From: Gracilibacillus ureilyticus
Lineage (GTDB): Bacteria; Bacillota; Bacilli; Bacillales; Amphibacillaceae
NCBI RefSeq assembly: GCF_900111195.1
Contig: NZ_FOGL01000002.1
Span: 62,001 to 126,000 of the forward strand
Direction of reading: 5' to 3'
DNA: 64,000 nt
Shown: in pieces, positions 35,556 to 44,757 of the stretch
Position numbering within the stretch: the first letter of the stretch is position 1
Layout of the letters: each line of letters opens with the position of its first letter
Program-made: the position numbers and the translations under genes
Notes under the pieces: generated by a model
What the model was told of the DNA's origin: nothing
The model's database searches: none
The model's input: the letters and a program-made list of their open reading frames with translations, nothing else

Positions 35556-36811
35556 AAAAGTTCCTCGCTTTTTTGAATAATATCAACCGCAGCTCGTTTC
35601 CCGCTTTCCACTGCACCTTCAGCGAGAATCATCCCGGGTGCTGCCCAGTCACCTGCAAACTTTAATCCTGGGACAGCAGTTTGCAATGACTGCAGCCAAG
35701 TTTCATCTCCGATCTTTGGTAAACGGTAATTGACTGTGATATGAGGGAAACAGCGACTTTTAATCTTGTATCTTTGCCAGCCTGGCTGGATTTGATCAAG
35801 GAAATGTTCCAGCTCCTGCTGTTGTTCCTTTCCATTAACGGTTTCTTCTGAGTGATATTTTAAAACATGCAGAATGGTACTATTTTCTGAGAGTTTAGCA
35901 TAAGGAGAATGAACAGAATAATAGAAGCTTTGGTCAATTCCCATCGCAAATAATTTTTCTGGTCGAGGTAAATCTGTTAAGGCAACATCGAGTGTTGCTG
36001 CTTTGATTGGCTGGATAGATTTATGGAATACAGCTTTCGGCAATAATGAATCCAAATCATTTGGATCACCAGAATAGACGACTTTCTTACTTTTAATTAT
36101 ATCATGATCACTTACAGTTAGTTGAAAAAAATCTTCCGTTCGAACGATTTGCTTAACATTTGCCTTTGTCTGCATTCGTACCCCTAATGTGACAGCCTGG
36201 TTATGAAGCTGATCGATTAAGGACTGCCAGCCGCCATCAATATACAATACCCCTTTCATTCCTAGCTGAATATGGGAAACAATCACCTTTGCACTTGCAG
36301 AATTTGGTGAATGGGAGTAGGTAACTAGCCTGCTTAACGTATAAAGCATGTCTTGGACGTTTTCTGTCTTTGCTATCTTTTCGACCCATTGCTGATAGGT
36401 TAAATGAATGAGTTCCTCCGGCTTTACGGTATTTAATTTTATGAGACAATACATCCATTCCGTTTTTTCTTTTCGATTTAAAAATGTTGTCCTTAATAGT
36501 CCGCCTGGTGATAATGGTGCGATATACTCCTGCTTATTCTTAATAATCACCCCGCCAAGTTTTGGAGAACCTCCATTTACGGTTATGCCTAATTCCTCCA
36601 GAATCAATTTGGCATTCCCTTTTTTGTATAAGGCATGAGGGCCGAGATTAAAGGACTGGCCATTTATAACATCTGTTTTTCCTCTCCCGCCGACTTGAGC
36701 CCCTTTTTCTAAAATAGTCACTGTTAAGCCTGCTTTAGCTAAAAAGTTGGCCGCAACATATCCTGCCAAGCCACCACCAACAATCACCACATCCCAAATT
36801 TTTTCACACAT
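35546..36811 (-). CDS. FAD-dependent oxidoreductase, phytoene-desaturase-like
   Basis: A 421-residue flavoprotein. The dinucleotide fold VVIVGGGLAGYVAANFLAKAG opens the protein, with VGGRGKTDVINGQ near residue 40 as in amine oxidases and carotenoid desaturases, and the C-terminal FAD motif LKFAGDWAAPGMILAEGAVESG near 388. No membrane segment is visible. The substrate is unknown. No crt genes are near, so carotenoid synthesis is not supported. The gene precedes and overlaps an ECF41 sigma factor gene; oxidoreductases are the usual targets of that sigma group. Confidence 0.88.
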   Translation of the reverse strand: MCEKIWDVVIVGGGLAGYVAANFLAKAGLTVTILEKGAQVGGRGKTDVINGQSFNLGPHALYKKGNAKLILEELGITVNGGSPKLGGVIIKNKQEYIAPLSPGGLLRTTFLNRKEKTEWMYCLIKLNTVKPEELIHLTYQQWVEKIAKTENVQDMLYTLSRLVTYSHSPNSASAKVIVSHIQLGMKGVLYIDGGWQSLIDQLHNQAVTLGVRMQTKANVKQIVRTEDFFQLTVSDHDIIKSKKVVYSGDPNDLDSLLPKAVFHKSIQPIKAATLDVALTDLPRPEKLFAMGIDQSFYYSVHSPYAKLSENSTILHVLKYHSEETVNGKEQQQELEHFLDQIQPGWQRYKIKSRCFPHITVNYRLPKIGDETWLQSLQTAVPGLKFAGDWAAPGMILAEGAVESGKRAAVDIIQKSEELLCK

Positions 36812-36887
36812 AAAAAAACCTCCCTATTCTCATTTACAATCAAGACGAGATAAGGAAGTTTTTTGTGACAATTTATAGATGATTCTT

Positions 36888-38051
36888 TTAAAATGCTTCA
36901 GGAATCATCGTAAACCCATCCACAATGGTTTCTTCATCGACTTCAATCATTAAGTAGCGTTTTCCATCGAATTGAATTTGTTTAACGAATTTCAGATCCT
37001 GTGGGCTTACTGCAATATTGGCTACTTTCGTATTAATTTTAATTGATTTGGAGGTGAACTTTGGAACAATATTTCTTGCTTTCAGTTCATACTTCTCGTC
37101 ATCCAATACATTTTTAAATGCTGTTTCAACCTTTTCTGTAGTAACATCCTCTATTCCGCTAGTTCTCAGCACCTGTTCTACATCCTTGTAATCGAGCCTT
37201 GGTGTATCTTCCTCTTCATTGTCTTCAATGACACGGTTGATTTCCTCATACACGTTGGCGAGTTTGGATGTACTGATCTGATGTCCAACCGCATCTCTGA
37301 CTACTTCTTCGAAAACGATTTTGTCATCTTTTGCTGTTAACGTTTCTTCCGCATTAAGGACATCTTCAATAAATTCCGGATCAGGCTCATTGGCTTTCCC
37401 TGTTGCATACAGCACATGATTGACATCAGCCGCATTGTCAGTAAAGCATGGGAATAAAAAACCACCAACAGGTGCATTTAAATTAATGACAGGATCTACG
37501 ACAACATGGTATTTGAATTCTTTTTCCACATAATCAAAATGAAGCTCTTTTTTCGGGTCCTGCGTTTTGTTAATACTGCAAAGAATGAAAGGATGTGAGT
37601 AAACCGCATCTCTGTCACTTTCTTCCGTTTCCTCATTGCTGCGCTTCATCGGCTTCATGTATTCCGCCCGGATAAATGTCACAACAATATCCATTTCATA
37701 TTGCTTGTCAACCAGCATTTTCTCAACGATTTCGAGCATTTGTGTCTGCCATTCAGTAACTTCACTGCTAAGCAGTCCTTTATGTAAAATAAGCTGACTG
37801 GAGTTTTCCACATTAGACTGGAACTTCAGTTCAAACAGCTTTTCATCAAGATTACCTGTCAGGACTTTTTTAAAATTCGTCATAAAAAGCTCCTGCTGAT
37901 CCTGTTCAAGCAAGGAAAAAGGCTGGAACTCCTGATGATAAATATCACTCGATTCCTTCATAATGTACACATTATAAATATCATGTATCCTCAATAAGTC
38001 ATTATCTGGTTTAAATTGCTTGCGGATTGCAGCAATATCCTTTTTATTCAT
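36888..38051 (-). CDS. DUF4317 family protein
   Basis: A 387-residue soluble acidic protein, recognised as the conserved Firmicute family DUF4317. ATG 38051 follows GGGAG and is preferred to an upstream GTG. It opens MNKKDIAAIRKQFKPDNDLLRIHDIYNVYI, a typical start of the family, has the segment GGFLFPCFTDNAADVNHVLYATGK near residue 200, and ends in a beta-rich domain. There is no export signal and no known active site. The function is not known. Confidence 0.8.
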   Translation of the reverse strand: MNKKDIAAIRKQFKPDNDLLRIHDIYNVYIMKESSDIYHQEFQPFSLLEQDQQELFMTNFKKVLTGNLDEKLFELKFQSNVENSSQLILHKGLLSSEVTEWQTQMLEIVEKMLVDKQYEMDIVVTFIRAEYMKPMKRSNEETEESDRDAVYSHPFILCSINKTQDPKKELHFDYVEKEFKYHVVVDPVINLNAPVGGFLFPCFTDNAADVNHVLYATGKANEPDPEFIEDVLNAEETLTAKDDKIVFEEVVRDAVGHQISTSKLANVYEEINRVIEDNEEEDTPRLDYKDVEQVLRTSGIEDVTTEKVETAFKNVLDDEKYELKARNIVPKFTSKSIKINTKVANIAVSPQDLKFVKQIQFDGKRYLMIEVDEETIVDGFTMIPEAF

Positions 38052-38261
38052 ATCCACCACTCCCAGCCTTCATTATACCTCACCAGTCTGATGGATTTCC
38101 AACTTGATTATGGGGGAATTTTATCGATGGAATGTATTCTATTTCCATTTTGTGAATTTTTTCGAACAATCACCTGTAAAAATAAACTTTCCTCTCTTTT
38201 TCCTTTATAATAAAATGCAGGCGTTAATCCTATGATAAATATAATAGAAAAGAGGGATAAA

Positions 38262-39359
38262 ATGGTTGCAGCTTTCACACTAAATAATATTTCCTGGAAA
38301 CGCATTCTTTTGTTTTTGCTGATAATTCTTGTCCCGAACTATCTTGTCATGCAGGTACAGTTAGTTGGACCTGTGGATGATTTGGTCGCAATTGGAACAG
38401 CTATTGACCTTGTCATCATCCTGCCATTAGCGATATATTTCCTTGGATTTAAGAAAAGAGTATCATGGTTAGCATTATGTGCGTTCATTTTCTGGGGTTT
38501 ACTGCTTGCTAACTGGATTATACCCGCTGAAGCGGATCGATATCTAACTTATTTTAATAAGTCTGTTATTGTGCTGGAGGTTTCTGTCATCCTGCTTGAA
38601 GCGGTATTGTTAATAGCCATCATCAAAAGAATTCCACTGCTTATTAAAAATTACCACGAAGAGAAGGAACGTCATTATCATTTCTTAATCAGTTTATCCG
38701 CAGCTACAGAGCGTACTTTCACATTTAAAAATGAAAAACTGAATAAATTCAAATTAATATTAAGGATATTGGCGACAGACATAGCGGCTGTCTATTACAG
38801 CCTGTTCAGCTGGAGAAAAAAGGCTCCTGCTCTGGAAAATGGACGAACCTTCACCTTTCATAAGGATGGCGGTTATCAAGGCGTATTTTTCATGCTTGTT
38901 CATGCGATGGTACTGGAAGTCATTGCTGTACACATTTTAGTAGCCCAAGTCAGTCATGTTGCAGCATGGATTCTTACACTGTTTGATGTGTACGCGTTAC
39001 TGTTTATTATCGCAGACTACCAGGCAATCCGCTTATCACCAGTGGTAGTGGACGATAGAGGGATCCACTTTCAAAAGGGTGTCAGACAGTATGGCTTTAT
39101 TGAATGGGAGAAGATAAATGCAATCAGGAAAAATGAGAAATCACCAAAAGAAGTGGCGAAAGACCGTGAGAGTATTTCCCTTGCACTAAACGGCATGGAA
39201 CCGGAGCCTGTCCCGTACGTGCTGGATTTAACCAAACCTGTCGAGATTCGTCAACTGTTCGGGTTTAAGAAAGTTATCCGTTCCATTTATGTTAGAATGG
39301 ATCAACCACATTTATTTCATGAGACTATCAATGAACATCTGAAGAAAAGAGGTTGTTAA
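38262..39359 (+). CDS. Membrane protein with C-terminal PH-like part, unknown
   Basis: ATG 38262 follows AGAGGG; an upstream ATG has no site. The 365-residue product has about six membrane segments in two groups (residues about 13-120 and 220-265) with a basic cytosolic part between. The last 100 residues look like a PH-like fold of the kind found after membrane helices in Bacillus proteins (LSPVVVDDRGIHFQKGVRQYGFIEWEKINAIRK). No function is recognised. Its stop codon touches the start of the next gene, so the two are likely co-translated. Confidence 0.7.
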   Translation: MVAAFTLNNISWKRILLFLLIILVPNYLVMQVQLVGPVDDLVAIGTAIDLVIILPLAIYFLGFKKRVSWLALCAFIFWGLLLANWIIPAEADRYLTYFNKSVIVLEVSVILLEAVLLIAIIKRIPLLIKNYHEEKERHYHFLISLSAATERTFTFKNEKLNKFKLILRILATDIAAVYYSLFSWRKKAPALENGRTFTFHKDGGYQGVFFMLVHAMVLEVIAVHILVAQVSHVAAWILTLFDVYALLFIIADYQAIRLSPVVVDDRGIHFQKGVRQYGFIEWEKINAIRKNEKSPKEVAKDRESISLALNGMEPEPVPYVLDLTKPVEIRQLFGFKKVIRSIYVRMDQPHLFHETINEHLKKRGC

Positions 39360-40442
39360 ATGAGTGGCATCACCAATTTTAGCATTGTAGGCGGGGCGGG
39401 CTTTCGGGCCCGGTATTTTTTAAGAGTTGCGAAAGCGTTACCAAATGTGTTCCGGGTAAGTGGCGCGGTAGTTAGAGATGAGGGGGAAGGGAAGCACATC
39501 GAAAAGGAGTGGGGGATAAAGACATACCGTACATTGCGGGACTTGCTTACAAAAGAATCACCAGATTTTGCTGTCATATCAGTAAATCCAAAAGTTTGCG
39601 CCCAATATTTAATCGAACTGGCTGAGCTGAACATACCAGCATTGGCAGAAACTCCGCCAGCACCAGACTTGGCAGGATTAATAAACCTGCATGAAAAACT
39701 GACTGTAAAAGACGCAAAAGTACAAGTGGCAGAACAGTATCAATTCCATCCATCCCATCAGGCAAGGTTATCTTTGATTGAATCAGGCCGATTAGGGAGA
39801 ATAAGTGAATCTACTGTTTCCATTTCTCATTTATATCATGGCGTAAGTTTGTTAAGGCGCATATTACAGATCGGTTTTGAAGATGCAGAGATTCATGGGA
39901 AAAGATTTCATTCCCGAATAATTGCAGGCCCATCTCGTGCAGGCTATCCTGAGAAAGAAGAATCGATAACCGCTGCCCGTGATCTCGTCTGGCTGGATTT
40001 TGGCGATAAGTTAGGAATTTATGATTTTGAAAAAGACCAGCACCGTTCCTGGATTAGATCCAATCATTTGCGTGTGAGAGGTGAAAGGGGGGAAATCTTT
40101 GATGACCGTGTCCATATGCTGGCAGATTATGAGACTCCGATTCATCTTGATTTAAAGCGGATAAATAAAGGTGAAAAGGAAAATCAGGAAGGCCATTTCC
40201 TCTATGGAATTTTAGCAGGCGAGAAGTGGGTTTATAAAAATCCGCATATTCCGGCAAGGTTATATGATGATGAAATTGCAATTGCCACATGTTTAACAAA
40301 GATGGCAGAATATATTAAGGGTGGTCCCAGTTTTTATGATTTGAGAGAAGCATCACAAGATCACTATATTGGCATGTTGATGCAGCAAGCGTTAGAAACT
40401 GGCGAGATAGTGAAATCAGTTAAACAGCCGTGGGCAGAATGA
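39360..40442 (+). CDS. Gfo/Idh/MocA family oxidoreductase
   Basis: A 360-residue NAD(P)-dependent dehydrogenase of the GFO/IDH/MocA superfamily. The Rossmann start reads FSIVGGAGFRARYFLRVAK, with VVRDEGEGKHIEKEWGI as the second strand-helix, and LAETPPAPD near residue 96 in the place of the usual EKP motif, so the catalytic Lys of E-K-P is missing here. The C-terminal substrate-binding domain is present. Members oxidise or reduce sugars and cyclitols; the substrate here is unknown and the missing Lys may signal a non-standard reaction. It follows the membrane protein gene without a gap and precedes a kinase-like gene by 15 bases. Confidence 0.85.
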   Translation: MSGITNFSIVGGAGFRARYFLRVAKALPNVFRVSGAVVRDEGEGKHIEKEWGIKTYRTLRDLLTKESPDFAVISVNPKVCAQYLIELAELNIPALAETPPAPDLAGLINLHEKLTVKDAKVQVAEQYQFHPSHQARLSLIESGRLGRISESTVSISHLYHGVSLLRRILQIGFEDAEIHGKRFHSRIIAGPSRAGYPEKEESITAARDLVWLDFGDKLGIYDFEKDQHRSWIRSNHLRVRGERGEIFDDRVHMLADYETPIHLDLKRINKGEKENQEGHFLYGILAGEKWVYKNPHIPARLYDDEIAIATCLTKMAEYIKGGPSFYDLREASQDHYIGMLMQQALETGEIVKSVKQPWAE

Positions 40443-40457
40443 GAGGAGGGATGAATC

Positions 40458-41051
40458 GTGATCCTGTTAATAGGTGGACCCAGCAGTGCAGGAAAGACAA
40501 ATATGGCTCAGAAACTATTGGAAAGATATCATATTCCATACTTGTCCCTTGATCATTTGAAAATGGGCATCTACCGAAGTAATCGGAACTGTGGGTATAC
40601 ACCTCTTGATAGTGAAGAGAAAATAGCAGAAAAGCTGTGGCCGATTGTTAAGGAAATGATTAAAACAATGATAGAGAATGAGCAGAATCAGATTATTGAG
40701 GGATGTTATTTGCTGCCTGAATTAGTGGAGGAATTAATGTTGGAATATCCTGACGATATTTTACCAGTCTACTTAATTTTTGTAGAGGATTATATTTTTA
40801 CTCATTTCGATTCCCATATCCTTACATACCGCAGTGTGATCGAAAATAGAGGAGAAGAGGAAGATCGTCCGGTTTCTTATTTCATCCATGAGCATAATAA
40901 ATTGAAAGAAAAATGCATTGCTTATCAAAGCTATTATGTGGAAATTAAGAATAATTACGAAGCGGAAATAGAAGCAGTTTATGAGTATATTGAAGGGAAT
41001 TTATCAAATAGAGACCTTACCCAGGTTTTCTATAAAAATAGAAGAATGTAG
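40458..41051 (+). CDS. P-loop small-molecule kinase-like protein
   Basis: A 197-residue P-loop protein: GGPSSAGKTNMAQKLL (Walker A) at the N-terminus, YLSLDHLKMGIYRS after it as in nucleoside and 2-phosphoglycerate kinases, and NQIIEGCYLLPE near residue 75 in the Walker B region. The lid region carries Arg. GAGGAGG precedes a GTG start. It is probably a kinase of a small metabolite. It is the last gene of a three-gene row that ends in a strong terminator. The substrate is not predictable from sequence. Confidence 0.75.
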   Translation: MILLIGGPSSAGKTNMAQKLLERYHIPYLSLDHLKMGIYRSNRNCGYTPLDSEEKIAEKLWPIVKEMIKTMIENEQNQIIEGCYLLPELVEELMLEYPDDILPVYLIFVEDYIFTHFDSHILTYRSVIENRGEEEDRPVSYFIHEHNKLKEKCIAYQSYYVEIKNNYEAEIEAVYEYIEGNLSNRDLTQVFYKNRRM

Positions 41052-41100
41052 ATATTCTGCTTCCTGCGAACAGCACAGAAAATTATTTAAAGTTTATGTT

Positions 41101-41149
41101 AACCGAACTATCTCGAATGAAAAAAATTCGATCCATAGTTCGGTTTTTG
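41101..41149 (+). terminator. Terminator after the kinase-like gene
   Basis: AACCGAACTAT (41101-41111) pairs with ATAGTTCGGTT (41135-41145), with an inner TCGAAT/ATTCGA helix, followed by TTTGTCTTG. The outer arms share the CCGAACTAT core with the hairpin at 8977. Confidence 0.85.
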
Positions 41150-41309
41150 TCTTGTATAAAACCCATTTTTTCACTTTATGATTCTATCATTGCTCAGTAT
41201 TTTATTGTATCAATATCTTTATGAGAGCGCTAAATGTCTGTAATTCCCCTAATGACCTCCATAAAAAAACATCTAAAATAATCCGATAGCCTCTGTAGAA
41301 TCTCTACAT

Positions 41310-41347
41310 TTTTCACTATCTTTACAAAAGTTAAAGCAGGATTAACA
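41310..41347 (+). promoter_or_regulatory. PhoP-box-like direct repeats upstream of phnD
   Basis: Four TTAACA-like hexamers stand in a row: TTTTCA (41310-41315), TTTACA (41321-41326), TTAAAG (41331-41336) and TTAACA (41342-41347). The starts are 11, 10 and 11 bases apart, as in PhoP boxes of B. subtilis. They lie about 65-100 bases before phnD, which fits phosphate-starvation activation. This is a pattern match only. Confidence 0.55.
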
Positions 41348-41409
41348 TTTTCTTCATGGTACCAAGTTATCGTTTTACTTGTAGAACAAATAAGAAGGAG
41401 GAAGAGGAA

Positions 41410-42333
41410 ATGAAAAAAATTAAGTTGTTGTCATTACTGTCAGTGATTGGACTGGCACTGTTGTTAGCTGGTTGTGGAAATGATGCGAATGCTTCTGGTG
41501 GAGAAAATGAGAATGGCTGGCCTGAAAAAATTCGGTATGGAGTACTTCCGGGAGAAGAAGATAGTGAATTGTCACGGGCACATGAACTCTTTGTAAAAGA
41601 TATGTCAGAGGAACTGGGAATAGAAGTAGAGTTATTCCAGGGAGAAGATTACAACGCTGTCATCGAAGCAATGCGTTCAAAAAAGTTAGAGCTGGCTAGC
41701 TTTGGTCCTTTTTCCTACATTATTGCACAAGAGCGGAGTAATGCTGTTCCAATTGCAGTTAGGGCAATTAGTGAAGAAGACGCCACATATAACAGCTGGA
41801 TCGTAGTACCAGATGAGTCAGATGTGCAGTCATTAGAAGAATTAGAAGGAAAAAGCATTTTATTCGCGGATCCTGCTTCCACTTCAGGTCACTTATTCCC
41901 AAGAGGAATATTCATTGAAGAGCTAGGCATTACAAATGATGAAGTAGAGAGTTATTTTTCCAGTGTTTCTTTCTCCGGGAGTCATGATAACTCCATTTTA
42001 GCAATCGCTGCGGGTGATGCAGATGCAGCTGGTGTATGTTCAACCTGTGTGGAGCGAGCAGTGAAAGGCGGTTTAGTTTCTGAATCAGATTTCCGAATTA
42101 TTGCAGAATCTGATCCAATACCGTCAAGCCCGATAAGTTACCGAGGTGATTTACCAGAAGATTTAGTAGAAGCTATTAAAGAATTTATTTACAACTACGA
42201 CAATGAAGAGTTTTTTGAACAAGCAGGTGATAAAGACTCCCGGTATATACCTGTTGATGAAAGTAATTATGAAATTATCCGTAAAACAGCTGAGAGTTTA
42301 AATATGAGCCCGGAAGAATTATTAAGCCAATAA
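41410..42333 (+). CDS. phnD: Phosphonate ABC transporter substrate-binding lipoprotein
   Basis: ATG 41410 follows AAGGAGG; the frame upstream has no site. The 307-residue protein has a lipoprotein signal with lipobox L-A-G-C, Cys22 being the lipidated residue. The mature part is a PhnD-type binding protein: IRYGVLPGEEDSELSRAHELF near residue 40, VIEAMRSKKLELASFGPFSYIIA near 80, ILFADPASTSGHLFPR near 157 and AAGDADAAGVCSTC near 205. It catches phosphonates outside the membrane and passes them to PhnE. It is the first gene of the C-P lyase operon. Confidence 0.95.
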   Translation: MKKIKLLSLLSVIGLALLLAGCGNDANASGGENENGWPEKIRYGVLPGEEDSELSRAHELFVKDMSEELGIEVELFQGEDYNAVIEAMRSKKLELASFGPFSYIIAQERSNAVPIAVRAISEEDATYNSWIVVPDESDVQSLEELEGKSILFADPASTSGHLFPRGIFIEELGITNDEVESYFSSVSFSGSHDNSILAIAAGDADAAGVCSTCVERAVKGGLVSESDFRIIAESDPIPSSPISYRGDLPEDLVEAIKEFIYNYDNEEFFEQAGDKDSRYIPVDESNYEIIRKTAESLNMSPEELLSQ

Positions 42334-42348
42334 GAAAGGAGAAAAACC

Positions 42349-43119
42349 ATGAATCCAATTTTACAAGTGGAAAACCTGAAAAAAGTATATTCAGACGGAA
42401 CCGTAGCGTTAAATAATATTAACTTCGAGGTGCATCCAGGAGAGTTTATTGTTGTCATCGGACCAAGCGGTGCAGGAAAAAGTACTTTACTTCGCTGTAT
42501 CAATCGTCTTGTGGAACCGACAAGCGGTGACGTGGTTTTCAAAGGAAAGAAAATTAACAAAATCGGTGCAAGGCAAGTTAAACAAGTACGAAGAGAAATT
42601 GGCATGGTATTTCAAAACTTTAATTTAATTGATCGTTTAAGTGTGGTTAATAATGTCCTTCATGGCCGGCTCGGATATACCGGAACGATAAAAGGAGCGC
42701 TGGGACTGTTTTCGAAAAAGGACATCGCAGAAGCGGAGGAGATTTTAGAACGTGTAGGTCTTAGTAAGCAAAAATATAAAAGGGCTGATGAGTTAAGCGG
42801 TGGCCAGATGCAACGCGTGGGAATCTCGAGAGCCCTTGCACAAAGACCGCGTCTTATACTAGCCGATGAGCCAATCGCAAGTCTGGACCCCGCTTCGTCG
42901 AAAATCATTATGGATCATATTTTTACAATATGTAAAGAGGACAAGATTACAGCAATTGTGAACTTGCATCAGGTCGACGTTGCCATGAAATATGCGACAA
43001 GAATTATTGGTATTAAGAGTGGTGAGGTTATTTTTGATGGACAACCTTCTCATTTAACAAAGAATATCATTGATGAAATATACAGCAATGCAAAACAGCC
43101 GTTGGTGAATGCTCAATAA
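42349..43119 (+). CDS. phnC: Phosphonate ABC transporter ATP-binding protein
   Basis: A 256-residue ATPase. Walker A GPSGAGKSTLLRCINRL, Q-loop GMVFQNFNLIDRLS, signature LSGGQMQRVGISRALAQ and Walker B LILADEPIASLDP are all intact. The sequence VLHGRLGYT after the Q-loop is typical of PhnC. It powers import together with the two PhnE permeases. It starts 15 bases after phnD, with AAAGGAG. Confidence 0.95.
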   Translation: MNPILQVENLKKVYSDGTVALNNINFEVHPGEFIVVIGPSGAGKSTLLRCINRLVEPTSGDVVFKGKKINKIGARQVKQVRREIGMVFQNFNLIDRLSVVNNVLHGRLGYTGTIKGALGLFSKKDIAEAEEILERVGLSKQKYKRADELSGGQMQRVGISRALAQRPRLILADEPIASLDPASSKIIMDHIFTICKEDKITAIVNLHQVDVAMKYATRIIGIKSGEVIFDGQPSHLTKNIIDEIYSNAKQPLVNAQ

Positions 43120-43137
43120 AGTAGGAGGACGAGCAAA

Positions 43138-43923
43138 TTGAATATGATACAAGAGTTGAAAAAAAGAAAAAGGTTACAAATTTTACTCCTCTTCTTTTTT
43201 GTTACAGGACTAACAATATGGTCAGCAATAGGAACTAATTTTTCTTTCTATGAAGTGTTTTCAGGTTTTGGCCTGATTAGTAATTTCGTCTTTCTTGATT
43301 TATTGCCACCGGACATTGCTGCATCAGGGACATTGCTTGAAGCGATTCTTGAAACATTATATATGGGCTTTGTTGGTATGGTTGTTGGTGCATTAATTGC
43401 CTTGGTCCTTTCTTTTCTTGCGGCAAGTACCACAACCCCGCACCCGGTCGTACAGGTAATTGTCCGGGCATTTACTTCTATTATGAGGAACATTCCAGGA
43501 CTAATATGGGCTCTTATATTAGTGGCTTCATACGGAATCGGAGTAACCGTTGGGACATTGTCTCTAATTTTAGGATCTGTCGGATTCTTAACAAGGGTGT
43601 TTGCTGATACGCTGGAAGAAATCGATACGGGAAAAATCGAAGCATTGCATGCAACTGGCTCAAGTTATTTTCAAATATTGGCCCAAGGCGTTTTCCCGCA
43701 GTTCTTCCCGGGTTTCATTGCATGGTCTTTATATAACCTGGAGCTTAATATTCGGGCGTCAACTATTATAGGAATGGTTGGCGGGGGAGGAATCGGCTTT
43801 GCGATTCAAAAAGGAATTAAGCTGTTTCAATACAAAGAGGTTAGTATGGCGATTGTCTTGGTGCTAATTCTTATACTTTCAACAGAATTTCTGACAAGTA
43901 AGATAAGGGAGCGAATTATATGA
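43138..43923 (+). CDS. phnE: Phosphonate ABC transporter permease 1
   Basis: A 261-residue inner membrane permease with about six membrane segments and the coupling loop EALHATGSSYFQILAQGVFPQFFPG (EAA motif), which contacts PhnC. The start is TTG 43138, with AGGAGG 9 bases before it. Its end overlaps the next permease gene by four bases (ATGA), so the two are coupled and likely form a heterodimer. Confidence 0.94.
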   Translation: MNMIQELKKRKRLQILLLFFFVTGLTIWSAIGTNFSFYEVFSGFGLISNFVFLDLLPPDIAASGTLLEAILETLYMGFVGMVVGALIALVLSFLAASTTTPHPVVQVIVRAFTSIMRNIPGLIWALILVASYGIGVTVGTLSLILGSVGFLTRVFADTLEEIDTGKIEALHATGSSYFQILAQGVFPQFFPGFIAWSLYNLELNIRASTIIGMVGGGGIGFAIQKGIKLFQYKEVSMAIVLVLILILSTEFLTSKIRERII

Positions 43924-44741
43924 GCAGAGATGGAAATGTATATCCATTAAATGCACAGGAATCTGATAATGAAATAGCAATAAAGCCGAAGAAAGATCTT
44001 TTCACAAGAGGGGTATTTGCCTTCGGTGCAGTCTTTTTCCTGTTTTGCCTGTATCAATTAAATATCGACTACAGCAATTTACTTGCAGGAACAGTTGATT
44101 TCATTACCATGCTTGGGGAAATGTTCCCCCCAGATGTTAGTGAATGGAAATATGTTATCCCTGCAGCTATTGAATCCTTGCAAGTAGCAATCCTGGGAAC
44201 GGTTATTGCTGTTGTAATTTCCTTGGTATTAGCCTTTTTAGCGGCAGAGAATTTAGCACCTAATAATTTGGTTGCAAGCATTGTCAAAGGGTTTGCAACA
44301 TTAATGCGTGTCATTCCGACAATTATCTGGGCTTTAATTTTTATTGTTGCTGTTGGACTTGGGCCATTGCCGGGAGTATTAGCTATCGCTGTCCACAGCT
44401 TAGGGATGTTAATTAAAGTCTTCGCGCAATCAGTGGAAGAAATGGATGATGGAAAAATAGAGGCATTAAGAGCCTCAGGAGCTAATTGGATACAGATCAT
44501 TGCACAAGGGGTCATCCCTACTGTAGTTACTGCTTTACTGTCATGGACGATTTTACGTCTGGAAATTGATATCGGAGAGTCAACCATTCTCGGATTGGTA
44601 GGAGCAGGCGGTATTGGTTGGGAGTTAACAAGAGCGATGCGGAGTTATGACTTTAATGCTGCATTTTTTATTGCGATGGTCATTTTTGTAATGATTTTCT
44701 CTGTAGAAATGCTCAGTAACCGATTGAAATTAAAAGTGTAA
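43920..44741 (+). CDS. phnE: Phosphonate ABC transporter permease 2
   Basis: A 273-residue second PhnE-type permease with about six membrane segments and the loop EALRASGANWIQIIAQGVIPTVV. It is clearly related to the first permease (GKIEAL, IPxLIWAL-type segments). Two PhnE paralogues in tandem are common when the complex is a heterodimer. It is followed 16 bases later by an acyltransferase gene. Confidence 0.94.
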   Translation: MSRDGNVYPLNAQESDNEIAIKPKKDLFTRGVFAFGAVFFLFCLYQLNIDYSNLLAGTVDFITMLGEMFPPDVSEWKYVIPAAIESLQVAILGTVIAVVISLVLAFLAAENLAPNNLVASIVKGFATLMRVIPTIIWALIFIVAVGLGPLPGVLAIAVHSLGMLIKVFAQSVEEMDDGKIEALRASGANWIQIIAQGVIPTVVTALLSWTILRLEIDIGESTILGLVGAGGIGWELTRAMRSYDFNAAFFIAMVIFVMIFSVEMLSNRLKLKV

Positions 44742-44757
44742 AACAGGAGAGGTATGA

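Noticed and set aside
35546-36811. Carotenoid biosynthesis gene
   Set aside because: It resembles phytoene desaturases in the FAD motifs only; no other crt gene is present and the ECF41 context explains it better.
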